Notes under the pieces: generated by a model
What the model was told of the DNA's origin: nothing
Seen by the model: the letters and a program-made list of their open reading frames with translations, nothing else
Database searches by the model: none
Part shown: positions 19,044 through 31,058 of the stretch, piece by piece
How the letters are laid out: each line of letters starts with the position of its first letter
Position numbering within the stretch: position 1 is the stretch's first letter
Translations under genes and position numbers: made by a program
NCBI GenBank assembly: GCA_907163375.1
Contig: CAJQUW010003055.1
Span: 248,001-312,000 of the forward strand
Length of the DNA stretch: 64,000 nucleotides
Reading direction: 5' to 3'
Source: Prostheceraeus crozeri
Taxonomy: Eukaryota; Platyhelminthes; Polycladida; Euryleptidae

Positions 19044-20650
19044 AAGATGTATTTATGTGCGTTGAAATCCTTGTGAGAATAGTTGGCGTCCCAATAGCTT
19101 AGCTTTTTGTTTTGAATGAAAAGAGTTCGGGAAACCCAGATCTAAAAATAGCGCCTGGAAGACCAGGTTCCTGAAAAATTTGCTGTCTTATTTAAACTTT
19201 TTGACCTTATTTTTACTCTATTAACTTCATTTGTTTATTTTGACCGTATTTTTACTTTATTGACTTTTTGACTTTATTAGCTATTATATAACTTATTAGC
19301 TATCAATAATATGTGATGTTATGATGCTGGAGGACGCGATCGGCTGTAAAGTGAATATTCGAATGCTTCATTTGATGATCTCTATTTTTTTGCTTACTTT
19401 TTGATTTCCATAAGAAAAAATCCCATATGTCCATTCTTTAAAGCCAGTAAGAATCAGAGTATCAGCGAAATGAGTTTTTCTCAGCAAAGAAGTCACTATA
19501 TCTGAAAAAGACATGTCGACATGTTGATGAGCAGACTCAACAAATTCACATTCATCTCAAAAACTTGTCAAAATATCATTTCGGATTGGTTATTAACTTA
19601 TTTGAAATCTACATAATGCATGCTGTTCAAAGTTGTAAACTTATTGATTATTTATAGAAATCTTTTAGACTTCCGTGTAATGTAATTGAATTCAATATTG
19701 TAAGTTTGACTCTTAAAGTCAGTAACTTACTACTTACAACGCAGTAATGAGTACCATGCAACATAAGAGTGATGCATATTGACAAATGCTTCAAATCACC
19801 ACATTTGAAATTGCAAAATTCACCGTTGGAATTGTCATTCAATTTTTATGAACATTGTACCATGAGAAACCTGATATTTCATAGACTAAATTGGCATATA
19901 TGTCACTTTCCTAAGTGGTGGTAGTTTTGGCCAGTAGTCTTCACGAAAACAATTAAACGTGATCTTTGATGGAGAGTTTCAAGATAGATGTGATTGGAGT
20001 TTTTGATGAAAGTAGGCTGACAATGTGTACTTTCCGACATTTTTTCACAATGCAAAGATATTATGATTCTTTAAATGGACAAAATTATGCAGTCTTCTTC
20101 ATTTATTGCTAGCCTCTGAAAATTTAGTTATTTATCAATAGCATTTTAATGTCAGTTGATTTCCATTACAGAAAAGTTACTATTTCAGTTTGCTGTCCTA
20201 GTTCTATCACTGTCGTCCATGGTCGGCTCTTTGTCTGTCAAATGTTAGGTTATGGTCACGAAATGGTCACTTGATGGTCAGTTAATATATTCATCCCGTT
20301 ATTCCGCTTTGAGACTACTTCAATGCGGACATGCAATGCTTACACGAGAAAATGGGGTCATATTTCCTTTGGCTATGACTAAAAGCGCTTCAGTGCGACA
20401 AAATAATTCTATCTTGGTGGCAAATTTTTGCAACAGATCTCTCACGAGCACTGTTTGTAATTCAATACATGCATTGATTAACTTGTTCTTAATAGACACT
20501 GTTCAACACTGGTTCCGTTCCTTCGAATATCAAGTGACCTGCTGTTCACACTCTGTGTCTGACATTGTGCGCGTTGGAAAATGACTTGCTATATTGACTG
20601 TTATCAGCTCAAGAGAGGAAGTAATGTTAAGGCACTATCACCCGTAATTA
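19044..20650. other. no feature recognised
   Basis: Low-coding, AT-rich DNA. The 110-codon ORF at 20,252-20,584 has no domain character. Nothing else I can support. Confidence 0.45.
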
Positions 20651-20859
20651 AATGAATAAAGTAAAAACCACACTAGTACGGAAGAATGTTATTCGAGCTT
20701 TCGACCGTCCTTCAGACGGTCATAATCATGAAATGAATGAAAACATTTACACCTACACGTACACCAAAAGATAAAAATGAAGAAGTTAACAGGTAAGAAA
20801 AGAACAGAGCGTGCCGACACAGGAGGGACGGAATGACATGTGCAAGGAGGCTCAGACAT

Positions 20860-21387
20860 CTAAGATAAAACATTTCCAACACCACGAACAACGAGATTAG
20901 CAACATGAGTATTTACATTAATGAGGCCGGAATTGAGATTTACAACATTATCGGGATGCGATCTTATTATAGATGATTCTAAAACTTTTCTGGTATGGAG
21001 GTCATTGCAGGGATAAATCAAGCGGGCGCTATCAAAATTAAAGGAGTGGTCATTATTTACAAAATGCACATATAAAGCATTGTTTATGTTATGATTGCGA
21101 ATATCATACTTGTGCTCTTTAATCCGAACGTTCAAAGAACGACCGGATTCACCTATGTAAAATTTATTGCAGTCATTGCAATCAATGCGATCAACGCCAG
21201 AAGAAGGAACGACCTTTGGGGCATTGGAAACCACAACAGACTTAATCTTATTAGGATAGGAAAAGCTAACATTACAATTCAGGTGCGAGCGAAGCAAAGA
21301 TTGAGTGCGAGTATTCAATGACGGAACATATGGGACACTAAAACACGAATGGAAGGAATCTTGCACGGAAGCAAAGGAGTCTTGCAC
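20860..21387 (-). pseudogene. PLE C-terminus with GIY-YIG endonuclease
   Basis: A 175-codon frame. It holds a Cys pair (DCNDCNKFYIGESGRS) with the YIG part of GIY-YIG, then LNVRIKEHK and a histidine/asparagine-rich stretch, and ends with the conserved tail. It is the nuclease half only, with no RT in this orientation. Confidence 0.75.
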
Positions 21388-22656
21388 CGTCTATGCAGTG
21401 ATAGTCCTTGGTCGAGGTTCAGTCCCCGCAACAGCATCGTTAACCTTTCTTCGTACTCACTAACTCCTTGTGAACGTGAAATTCTGAGTTTTGGTCTTAA
21501 TTTTGCTCTTCCTGCCAACCGTGAACATTTTCCATTGTATGTTCGTAATTTTAATTTTCTAAGTAATAATTCTGTTGGTAATGGGTATCTTTCATCAGTC
21601 ATTGGCTCTATTTTCAATGATTTGAACTCTATGTCCGATTTCCCTAAGCGCTATTATGACGCTCTCCTTTCGCTTAAAAGAAATTCCTCTATTAAGATTT
21701 CCCAAGCTGACAAAGGTGGCAAAATTGTTATCCTTGATTCAGACGCCTATTCTGAAGAGCTCTCTTCCATTTTTCTTGATCGCACTAAATACAAACCTCT
21801 TGATGCTAATCCCTTAGCTTCTATGCAGTCTAACTTTAATCGTGGCTTGAAATCGTTGTCTGACAAATATCCGCAGTATAGATCGTTTATTCTTTCTTTC
21901 AAATCTGTTTTACCTTCTTTACCATATGCTTATGGTCTTCCCAAGATTCATAAACTGAATTGTCCTTTGCGTCCTATCATTTCCTATGTAAATTCTCCCA
22001 CCTATCATCTTTCCAAAAGGCTTGCATCTCTTTTATCCCCTTTCCTCGGGTCTTTTTCGTCCTCTCACTTAAAGCACAATGAAGATCTGTTGTCCAGGCT
22101 CCGTAACCTTACTTTATCTCCTTCTGATCGCTTTATTTCCTTTGACGCCGAGTCTCTGTTCACTAATGTTCCCCTTTCACCTACACTTGATTTTATCGAC
22201 AGGCGTCTCCCAGACATTAATCCTACTTTGCCTATCTCTATTCCATGTATGTTAGATTTGATTAAGCTTGCAGCCTCGCATAGTTCTTTTTCTGTAAATT
22301 GAAAATTCTTTGAACAGACCTTTGGATTTTCAATGGGCAATCCTTTGTCTCCCGTGTTAGCCAACTTGTTCTTAGAACATGTGGAATCTGAACTCATTTC
22401 CTCTTTTGTGGGATCAAAATCTTTTGTGGGTCGTTCTTTGAACGTTCGGATTAAAGAGCACAAGTATGATATTCGCAATCATAACATGAACAATGCTTTA
22501 TATGTGCATTCTGTAAATAATGACCACTCCTTTAATTTTGATAGCGCCCGCTTGATTTATCCCTGCAATGACCTCCATACCAGAAAAGTTTTAGAATCAT
22601 CTGTAATAAGATCGCATCTCCGACAATATTGTAAATCTCAATTCCGGCCTCATTAA
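21349..22656 (+). pseudogene. PLE reverse transcriptase, internally deleted
   Basis: The frame from 21,349 contains the PLE-specific ADKGGKIVIL block, YGLPKIHK, and RT motif A as FDAESLFTNVP. A TGA stands at 22,300-22,302, and the frame continues as FGFSMGNPLSPVLANLF (motif B). It then jumps directly to GRSLNVRIKEHK, so RT motif C and the start of GIY-YIG are deleted. Non-functional. Confidence 0.8.
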
Positions 22657-23035
22657 TGTAAATACTCATGTTGCTAATCTCGTTGTTCGCGGTGTTGGAA
22701 ATGTTTTATCTTAGATGTCTGAGCCTCCTTGCACATGTCATTCCGCCCCTCCTGTGTCGGCACGCTCTGTTCTTTTCTTACCTGTTAACTTCTTCATTTT
22801 TATCTTTTGGTGTACGTGTAGGTGTAAATGTTTTCATTCATTTCATGATTATGACCGTCTGAAAGACGGTCGAAAGCTCGAATAACATTCTTCCGTACTA
22901 GTGTGGTTTTTACTTTATTCAAGAGAGGAAATCTGTTCGTTAAATGGACAGACAAATGACAGACGCTTTTGTGTCACGATGGGGCTAACTGACAAGCAAA
23001 CAAACTCAAAATTCAATTTTTAGCTCTAGGAGCCT

Positions 23036-23765
23036 ATGTCTCAAGTCAACATCAGGATCGCGAAGGAGACGCAGGTCACCAGGAGATCTGTGGACTGCGC
23101 ATTGCGAGATGATGTGCTCCACTGTTTGAGCTGGATGACCGCAAGCACAGGTTGCGGAATTTCGGAACATCGCTGGATGGTGGCGGCAAAGCGTGCGGTG
23201 TTGGAGCGGAGTCAGTTCAGTCGGACCCGTTGCTTTCGAGGGAGGTCGGCTGCGGATGCTAACAATTGGTTTGGAGCTGGGCAGGCACAGTTTAGAAAAG
23301 GGGAATCGTCGTTGACTTGCTTGTTTCTCATATTCAAAACATCAAAACCGTCACGAAGGAGGCGAGACGCGTGACGTGAGAAAGGCCGTCGCAAGCCGCT
23401 GAGTTGGTGCAGCGGTGATACGATGATGGAGGAGGTGATGTTGGTTTACATACAACTCGATTGCAACCTAAAGGAAGATCGCTTCGGTCGGGCGCAGGCA
23501 GCCTGTGATGATACTCATTATTTCGTTGAGCGTTGAGTCGATGATCCTCGTATGAGCACTGCGACACCATACTGGAGATGCGTACTCGGCCGTGCTGTGC
23601 ACAAGTGCAAGAGCGCCTGTTCGCAGCGTCGAAGGACATGCTCCCCAGCTGCTGTTTACCAACGATCGTTGTAGCCCATTTCTCGCACTTATCTTCATTA
23701 GCGTCTTCTGGAGGTGCAGTTTGTAGGTCAGTGTGCGATCAAGGGTCGCATAGTGCCAGCTGATA
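23036..23765 (-). pseudogene. LINE reverse transcriptase C-terminal relic
   Basis: The minus strand reads LRTGALALVHSTAEYASPVWCRSAHTR and then LNEIMSIITGCLRPT. This is the familiar region after the RT domain of non-LTR elements (TAEYcaPVW). Several frames are needed, and more distal pieces reach about 23,212. The surrounding sequence is GC-richer than the window average. Confidence 0.65.
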
Positions 23766-23799
23766 TAATTGCATCGACTATATGCCTAACTCCTTACTA

Positions 23800-24480
23800 G
23801 AATAGGCTGCCATCGGTGGAGGCCGCTATGGTTTAGGTGCTGTTATCATGACTATGCATCTTCACGACGCATTTCAGCGTGCATGTAATACTACAGATTG
23901 TCGGATTTCAATGGTGTTTCATTTTGGTAAGTCTTTAATCAATTTATAACGTTTTCAATCACCGGCATTGTACTTACTGTGACTCAGTGCTGGGTCTACC
24001 ACAGTATATAAGAAGAGATGCAACGCTGCGCAGAAGTCGATGTATACATATGACTGAAAAATAAAAGATTGTTTAAATTGCACTGACATACCAGAAAATA
24101 CAAAAATATCAAAATCTCTGAAATTTAAACTTTCCAGCATTTCTTAAGTAGCGAAATGCATAGCTTGTTTTAAAGCCTTTTTAAGTATTTTTTGTTCTTT
24201 TCATTTTTTTTGGGACTGACATGGGATATACGTAATAATACGTAATAATATCCTTGATGGCATGTTTCCAGCCTTGATAAGTGCACTTTGCGGGTCCTTA
24301 GACGGACTAATAGTTGTTCAACAATTTATCTTTTTGCAATAATATTCGTCGACTAATAGAGTGCACATTACTGTATATCATGTTATTATGCTGATGTGTT
24401 GTAATGTTGATCAAATATTTAAGTTTCAAGAAATAAATGCTAATTAATGTATTTTCCTAAAAGAAGCATTGAGAACGTTA
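23800..24480. other. no feature recognised
   Basis: AT-rich DNA without domain-like ORFs. A short direct duplication of acgtaataat occurs at about 24,231-24,250. Confidence 0.45.
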
Positions 24481-24504
24481 CGAACTCAGTTCTGAAGTCG
24501 AAGT

Positions 24505-24720
24505 CCTGGAACCATGGTCCGGCAGTTCTCCAGATTTGAAACCCATCGAGAACTGCTGTGTTGTGGTGAAGAAGCGAGTTGCTCAACGGAAACCCACTTC
24601 TCTCAGTGATCTCAAGAAGACGGTAACGGAAGCATGGACCACCAAACTTAGCGAAGAGTATTGCAAAAAGCTGATTGAATCCATGCCGCAACGCATAAAA
24701 GTTGTTTTACACGTGTAAAA
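24505..24720 (+). pseudogene. Tc1/mariner transposase C-terminal fragment
   Basis: Reads SSPDLKPIENCC (the D-x-x-PIE block with the final catalytic Glu), then KKRVAQRKPTSLSDLKK and YCKKLIESMPQRI. This is the well-conserved end of Tc1-type DD34E transposases. The rest of the gene is missing. It runs directly into an end-like repeat at 24,709. Confidence 0.8.
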
Positions 24721-24785
24721 GTGTAAATTTTTATATTTTCATTTACACCAAAAATACATGTATTACACGTGCAGGTTGACTGGGA
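24709..24785. repeat. Tc1-type terminal repeat
   Basis: Follows the transposase fragment. Near-identical to 61,545-61,618, from acacgtgtaaaagtg through catttacaccaaaaatac to ggttgactggga. It contains an internal inverted acacgtgtaa/ttacacgtg pair. Confidence 0.75.
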
Positions 24786-25089
24786 ACTTTTTACTAAGCG
24801 CAATTAGTAAAAATCACACTATTACCCTGAGCACATATTTCAGGAGTTGGAATAGAAGTTTTTGCATCAACATTCCATTTTCTAACTCAAATTGAAAATT
24901 ATCCTAATCAAATGTCCGGCATGGTAGGGGGCGGATTGCATATTAAGGTTTTAATAAATTAAGAATACAAATATTGCATTTATACAGTATTACATGCACG
25001 TACATATGTGCTGTTTTAGAATGCTACCTGCACAAGGCCTTCTTCTCATTTACGGTGCACGGACACCATCAAATGCGCCTGCAACTTTG

Positions 25090-25195
25090 AAGCCGGGATG
25101 CGGTGTCAGAGTCCTATCATTTTTGATGGAGTCGGCGTCCTATCAAATGATAGGACTCCGGACTCCACCCTATAACTAGACCCGAAATATACAGT
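25090..25195. repeat. palindromic interspersed repeat (gtcctatca family), copy 1
   Basis: Contains the perfect inverted repeat gtcctatca-aa-tgataggac (25137-25156) flanked by ggagtc/gactcc runs and cctataactagacccgaa. The same core occurs at 27,815, 41,051 and 41,341. Confidence 0.75.
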
Positions 25196-25947
25196 GGCGT
25201 CGGAAAGTTTGAAAACGATGATTCCTCTAATATGTAAAAACAAATTCATCCAATAAAATGCATCTATTCTCAATAAAATCACAGATGTATGATAGTTATC
25301 ATCATCATTTGTGCAAGTCATGCAAATAAGTGTGCGTAGTTAGTATTTTATCATTCAACCATTATTACGGATGACGTCAGCAAGCCGTTTTGACATACAG
25401 TCAGACATTCTTTTTGCAATAACTTGGCATCACTAAGCACCACTTTCGCGAATGATGGTCTGAAACTCCGGAAAATATGAAGGTATTTGCTTTGCGACCG
25501 AAATGTAATACAAAAAGATTATTAACTTTAGAACTACTGAAAATCGTTATACCAAGAACGACGGAATGGGTCAATGGGCCCATGAACATTTTTTCCAATT
25601 CAAGAACACATTTTTGATTGGATATCAACATGAACATTCAGACAAATCCAATGTTATTTGCGCATATGCTTAACACGAGGTTTTACAAGTATGGCGGTGA
25701 TCATCGTGATTTCCATGAAATATCATGATAATATGATGGTCTACGCATCTCCATTGCACACTACTCCTGTTTTCTATTGTTTACGACCATCATCCAGTGC
25801 CGATGTAGCTTCCTCACTACGTCTTGCTATGCCACCATCTGGTGGTCTACATCTTGAATCAGTGCTGGTTGAAAACTTTGATGGACAGGTCCAGCTATAT
25901 TCTTTCATTTTGAAATGGAATTGGGAAATTTGCTGCAGATTAGTTCA

Positions 25948-26773
25948 TAGAGTAAGTATATTAGGCAGAGTGGTAACTCCGCATTGATAATATCCCCAAT
26001 GTGTATACACTTTCGATTTTATTAAATGAACTCAAGGGGGATACAGTCGGCATTGTTTCCAAATGTGAGATGTGCAAATAATTGCATTTTTGAAGAAATT
26101 ACAACGGAATTGAGTGATCATGACAGTAATGCAAAAGAAATGATGGTATTCCACAGATTCTCATGACAGCTTTGCAGACTTAATGTTTGCTAAATTAGCA
26201 ATTCGATGGGTTCCTATTACTTTCATGCTCAAACTCAAGAGTGTTTTCTTAAGCGTGATCATATCACGTAGGCAACCTGCCACTGGCACAGAATAATCAC
26301 ATAATCAAAGACAATGACTTCATTTCACTTTGAAAGATGTAAATGGTTCCCCATCACTATTCAGATTCTAGAAATGAAGCATAAAATCATGCCGGTGAAA
26401 ACTGAATTAATAACTTAAAATTTCAGCCAAGAACGCACGAATAAGATCGAGACTTTTCCATGAAGACTTTCATTATAATACAATCCATGAAATCCTTTTG
26501 ATAATCAGCTTAATTTCCGCTTAGTTAGGATGCCTATTATCAAAATTCATTCTTTTTGATATCCAACTTGTTTCATGCTACTTTTATAGGAGAGTCATCT
26601 CGGTAGTATATAAATTGGCGAGATTTTGACTTTTTTCAAAGTGCTCAAATAATTTTTTGGACCACGAGAACGTAATCTCCACAAAAAACTGAATTTTTTG
26701 ATATAAAAATTGTCACTGTATACAGATACTTTTTTGAGTCGACACTCTGCCTACAGCCTATATCCTTACTCTA
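25948..26773. mobile_element. MITE-like element, copy 1 (826 bp)
   Basis: Begins tagagtaagtatattaggc and ends with an imperfect inverted match (ctgtaggcagagtg on the other strand, closing in actcta). It aligns over its whole length with 35,478-36,297 and most of 51,671-52,482. No ORF. The ends lie in TA, compatible with TA target duplications. Confidence 0.75.
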
Positions 26774-27794
26774 TGGGTTAGTTCTTGGAAACCGCTTCAT
26801 ATATTGTAAAAAATGAAACTCGTCAAGAGAATGGATTACCAGAGCCTTGACATAAACTCCAATTTAGCCTTATTACATATTTGATTTCGAAGGCCATTCT
26901 TCTTTTTTGCATTCAAGGCCAAGAAAAGAAAACTGCTTCTTTATTTTTATGCATGCTTGTTCAAATTAGATCTGTCTTGATGATCAGGACTGAGTCTCGC
27001 ACACAAGTCAAAGAAAAGAAGTGGAGACGGCAGATCTAATGCTGATGTGATTTACTGCTAAAAGAAGAATTCGAAGGTGGACTGTAGCTGTGCTCTACGT
27101 AGCGCATAGAGTATGTATTGCTTGGCCAGTTATCTCAAATGCCACAACATTCAACTCAGCTGGCATGGAAGGATAATTGAAATTTTCTAATTACAATTGG
27201 AGGAAGTATTTGTAAACAAGTAGGCCTACGCCAATGTAGTGCAAGAAAAAATGTTTCTATTTGAAGCTCCATCCGTACTGAGAGACGCATTTCTGCCTCA
27301 TATTTAGAACTATTTGGCATTACAACATTACGAGAATTCCTTCAAAAAGCTGCCAAAAAGCTCGATTTGGATGGCTCTTGCTCTAAGCACATTTGTGATT
27401 TATTTCTTTCCTTGCATCAACTTATTGTGTTGGTAGTAGCCGCAAAGTACTACATTCACGTAAATTTGCAGCTTCACTGAGATTGTCATTCAACAAAATA
27501 TAGCTTCTTCAAAAATTGTGAACGAATAGGAGACTGACATGAATAAATTGGTGAAAATATGTCAATTGACCCATGCAGTAGTTCTAGGTATAACATACAG
27601 TGAAACCGAAACTATTGGTCAGGAAAAACTTGCCACATGAAGTTTTAGAGTAAATGACAAAAATAATAAAAATCAATGAACGTTGCCATCTCAGATGAAA
27701 ATTCAAAGGAAACAAATTGTAATCAAATGCCGACAATGGGTCGATTGACCCATATCGTCTATCGAGGGTTAAACAAAGCTAGGCTATATATGCT
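26774..27794. other. no feature recognised
   Basis: No domain-like ORF or shared repeat. Confidence 0.45.
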
Positions 27795-27850
27795 GGCCAC
27801 CTGGAGCGGGAGTCGGAGTCCTATCAAAATGATAGGACTCCGCATCCCTG
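27795..27850. repeat. gtcctatca palindromic repeat, copy 2
   Basis: Core ggagtcctatcaaaatgataggactcc at 27,815-27,841 with a 4-nt centre, preceded by ggctatatatgctggcc as in the 41.3-kb copy. Confidence 0.7.
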
Positions 27851-28680
27851 CTTTGAAGTATTACAAATGGCAAGCATTGTCATGAATAATGCTTAATAGC
27901 ATGAATGAATATAACTTTTGAGATTCAAGATAATTCGATTACTGAATGAAGATACAATTTCCAAAAAAACGAAAGCTGAAACCATTGAGGTTTTATAAAG
28001 TCAGTAAGATTCTCTAGACCACATCATTATTAATACAGTGAAGCGTTTTTTAATAACAGAGCAATGTTGATTTAACTTACGTCCATATTAATCCCTTCGA
28101 ATACATAAAAACACGTCCCGTAAAAATAATCGATGTTGATCAAAGTTATCTTGTACCTCCAAGCCCAAGATCTCCAAAGATTGGAACTATTGAAAATGAG
28201 CATGCAGTCTGAAAATGAAACACACAAAACAAGGAAGATGTACTATGCGTATATACGTATGTTTTCATATACAGAAATTCGTCATGAAATATAAGCCAAA
28301 GATGAATATTATGTTGTCAGCATAGTTTTCTTCTCATTTGTTCATGGTCCTATCTATGACTCATGCATGTTATTTGATATCGATAATTTTTGAACTGTTT
28401 GACAGAAATTGTATATCTACACTTAATAACATCGAACTCATAAAAGAGACACTCGAATATACAATCCAGAAATAAGACCTTATTTTTTTGACCGTGATTT
28501 CAAAACCTTTATACACTAATTGCAAAAATGTTTTGAACACACTCAATTCAACAGTTTATCATTATACTGTTAGTATCTGACCCTCGCTATTTATTGAAAA
28601 AGAGTTTTCAAAGTATGAAATTGAAAACTAATCACTCAATAGCATACATTTACAATGTATTAATTGTATCATCATAGACT

Positions 28681-29708
28681 TCAAGAAAGATGAAGGCAGT
28701 ATCGGTTAGCTCCACCTTTTTGTGTTATCACTCCTCTCACACATCTAGGCACACTGTCTATAAGATTGTCAGTAGTTGACTGAGGCAGGTTATTCCATTC
28801 TCCGATTATCTTTTCCTCAAGCTGCTTGATGTCTTCAGAGACATCTCTGACAGATACTTGTCTTCCAATTAAGTCCCAAACATGCTCAATGGGATTCAAA
28901 TCCGGTGAATCATAGCCAATCCAAATGATTTGTTCCACATGTTCTGTGGAATTCGATAGCTTTTTTGAATCTATGAGGTGGTGCCTTGTCGTCATGAAAT
29001 AAGCAACTCTCAGTTAAGTTTTCAAATTCAAAATATCTTTGCAATATGGAGAAGTAGAAGTCTCCTGTGACGTTCTTTTTCAAGACGACAAGGGGACTGC
29101 GTCCACCTTTCGAAGTAGCGCCCCAAACATGGACAGATCCACCATATTTCCACCAGGTTTCATATGATGTTGCAGGAATCTTTGCGACTTCTTTCTCCAT
29201 ACCATTATTCTTCGGTCATTTGATAGTCTTGTAAACCTGGATTCGTCTGTTAAAATAGTTCTATCACTAGTCTTTCTCCAGAGCCATTTTTTCATACACC
29301 AAGATTCTCTTGACTTCTTGTGTGCCTTGGTGGACCTGTTGCGACGTAAGGGCGACGCTTTCTGAAGACGGCTCTTCTCAGTCGGTTGTAAACAGTTCCA
29401 ACGGAAACCCTGACTCACCACATGTGTAGCAATTGTTTGGTAGATGTAAAATTGTGCTTTACAGCCAATCGCAATAGCATTCTGTCGTTCCTGGTGGTCG
29501 TCTTTAATCTTCTTCCACTTGATCTTCCTAACAGAAATTTCTTATTGCTATGATTAGTTATCCAGTTGTGGACTGATCCCTGAGAAACCTTCAACATTCT
29601 TGCAATGTCAATCTTACTTTTCTTGTCCATCGACAACGCAATAGCTAAACCTCGCAGATGACTTCGAAACTCAATAGTTTTTATTTCGAACACAGAATGA
29701 CTTGTCAA
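28681..29708 (-). pseudogene. Tc1/mariner transposase, broken into four frames
   Basis: From 29,708 downward: HTH DNA-binding domain (KKSKIDIARMLKVSQGSVHNWI), a second basic domain (QKASPLRRNRSTKAHKKSR), then the catalytic core ILTDESRF (first Asp), CLFHDDKAPPH (second Asp) and DSPDLNPIEHVWD (third acidic residue, Glu), and a C-terminal CVRGVITQKGGANRY. The element is almost complete but has shifts near 29,415, 29,150 and 28,950. Terminal repeats were not identified. Confidence 0.85.
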
Positions 29709-30048
29709 ATCAGTTATGACAACAATCCTTTATTATATAACACTCTTAGATATCTGGACCTTCAGTTATTGATTCAACAGGTAATTGGCTGATTGTAGTT
29801 GACCAGGTGACGGGAGATCATCTTTCTGAGAAAGTTGTGCAAGGTAATTAAAACTCCCCTTTTTAGTTTAGGCCAATATAATAAAGTTAAAAGTATGGCA
29901 GACAGGCCTTCGGCGTCCAGCGCCTTCAACGGTCGATGTTTGGATGGCCTCAAACATGTTTGGAGAATTGGCTTATTCTCCGTACGGTAACATTGGCAAC
30001 ATCGAACGATCTATGATGTGAAAGTGTTCAAAACATTCTTGTAATTAG

Positions 30049-30066
30049 TATATATATATATTTATG

Positions 30067-30156
<90 letters not shown>
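30049..30156. repeat. (TA)n microsatellite
   Basis: About 50 TA dinucleotides with a few interruptions at the left. Long Ile/Tyr reading frames here are artefacts. Confidence 0.95.
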
Positions 30157-30158
<2 letters not shown>

Positions 30159-30215
30159 GTAAAAAGAGATACAAAAATGGCAAATAATATATCAAAAAAA
30201 TAGCCCAAAGAAGAC

Positions 30216-30322
30216 AATCAAAACTCAAGATTTTATCCCGACCGGTTTACGTCCTATCTTAGGACTCTTCAAGGGATTAATGCATATATTTTTTGAAATT
30301 ATAGCACAAGTTCATATACATA
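30216..30322 (-). repeat. hammerhead-bearing PLE-tail repeat, minus copy
   Basis: About 105 bp that reappears inverted at 30,556-30,661. It runs from aaaactcaagattttatccc to acaagttcata. It lies beside the first AT microsatellite and contains the hammerhead-like fold at 30,235-30,277. Confidence 0.8.
30235..30277 (-). ncRNA. degenerate type I hammerhead ribozyme, copy A
   Basis: On the minus strand: stem I ATCCC/GGGAT; core TTGAAGA (consensus CTGANGA, first base changed); stem II GTCCTA-AGA-TAGGAC; GTAAA where GAAA is expected; a two-pair stem III (AC-CG-GT); then C before stem I closes. The architecture is exactly that of the minimal hammerheads known in Penelope-like elements. Two core changes make cleavage unlikely. 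Confidence 0.6.
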
Positions 30323-30555
30323 GATGTCAAAGTTACATTAAAATAATCGTCTATAGGATATCTTCCGGTCATAGAATGCAGGTTTGTTAGTAAAATTAAG
30401 GTAATTGTAGTTGTTATAATAATTATGTCCATTAGAAGGATCATTATTCCTATTTGAAGTTCTCCAATTATTTTCATTATGATTCATAAGTTCATTTTCC
30501 TCATTATATTGTTGAACCCTCCAATTATAGTTAACTTGTGCACTTATGATGAGTT

Positions 30556-30657
30556 AACTTATGAACTTGTGCTATAATTTCAAAAAATATATGCATTAAT
30601 CCCTTGAAGAGTCCTATGATAGGACGTAAACCGGTCGGGATAAAATCTTGAGTTTTG

Positions 30658-30661
<4 letters not shown>
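30556..30661 (+). repeat. hammerhead-bearing PLE-tail repeat, plus copy
   Basis: Inverted partner of 30,216-30,322, ending directly at the second AT microsatellite (from 30,661). About 230 bp of unrelated DNA lies between the arms. Confidence 0.8.
30599..30641 (+). ncRNA. degenerate type I hammerhead ribozyme, copy B
   Basis: ATCCC (30599-30603), TTGAAGA (30604-30610), GTCCTA-TGA-TAGGAC (30611-30625), GTAAA (30626-30630), AC-CG-GT stem III, C at 30,636, GGGAT (30637-30641). The same two core deviations as copy A mark them as one subfamily. The stem II loops differ by one base. Confidence 0.6.

Positions 30662-30722
<61 letters not shown>
30661..30722. repeat. (TA)n microsatellite
   Basis: About 30 uninterrupted TA units adjoining the plus hammerhead repeat. 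Confidence 0.95.
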
Positions 30723-30724
<2 letters not shown>

Positions 30725-31058
30725 AAATAATTGAAGTGAAAACACATGGAATGCACAAGCGCTTTCTATATTCTTCAGGTGCAAAGTGAAGCAAAAAGCA
30801 AGATCATCATAATTTCAAATATACATTCATCATAGATATCGATGTTGCAAGGTAATTTACATAGGAGGACATGCACATGCATAGTAAATAGAAAAATAAC
30901 TTTGTTATAGTTTATTATGCTAAAATACATCAACGATATCTAATTTATGTATTAGATTGAAACATAGATTTAAGTATAGAAGAACATATATGCGAACTAA
31001 TATAAAATGCATCTCATATTAAAAGTGAATGAATTCATAAGAAACGTATAAAAGTGAT

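Larger units (their letters stand above)
20655..22917. mobile_element. Penelope-like element with an inverted partial copy
   Basis: The right part reads on the plus strand: an RT N-terminus, then GIY-YIG and tail (to 22,917). The left part (20,655-21,387) reads on the minus strand and repeats the GIY-YIG and tail. The two tails (about 20,655-21,130 and 22,440-22,917) are near-perfect inverted repeats ending in the same hairpin, gaccgtc/gacggtc. PLEs are often found with such inverted partial copies. Confidence 0.8.

Noticed and set aside
22840-22900. gaccgtc-tgaaa-gacggtc followed by gaaa as a hammerhead (also its inverted copy near 20,700)
   Set aside because: Stem II and GAAA are present, but the upstream core reads atgatta instead of CTGANGA and stem III has no loop; kept only as a possible relic.
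30028-30794. Long Ile/Tyr ORFs over AT repeats
   Set aside because: They are the translation of (TA)n microsatellites; no protein signal outside the repeat.
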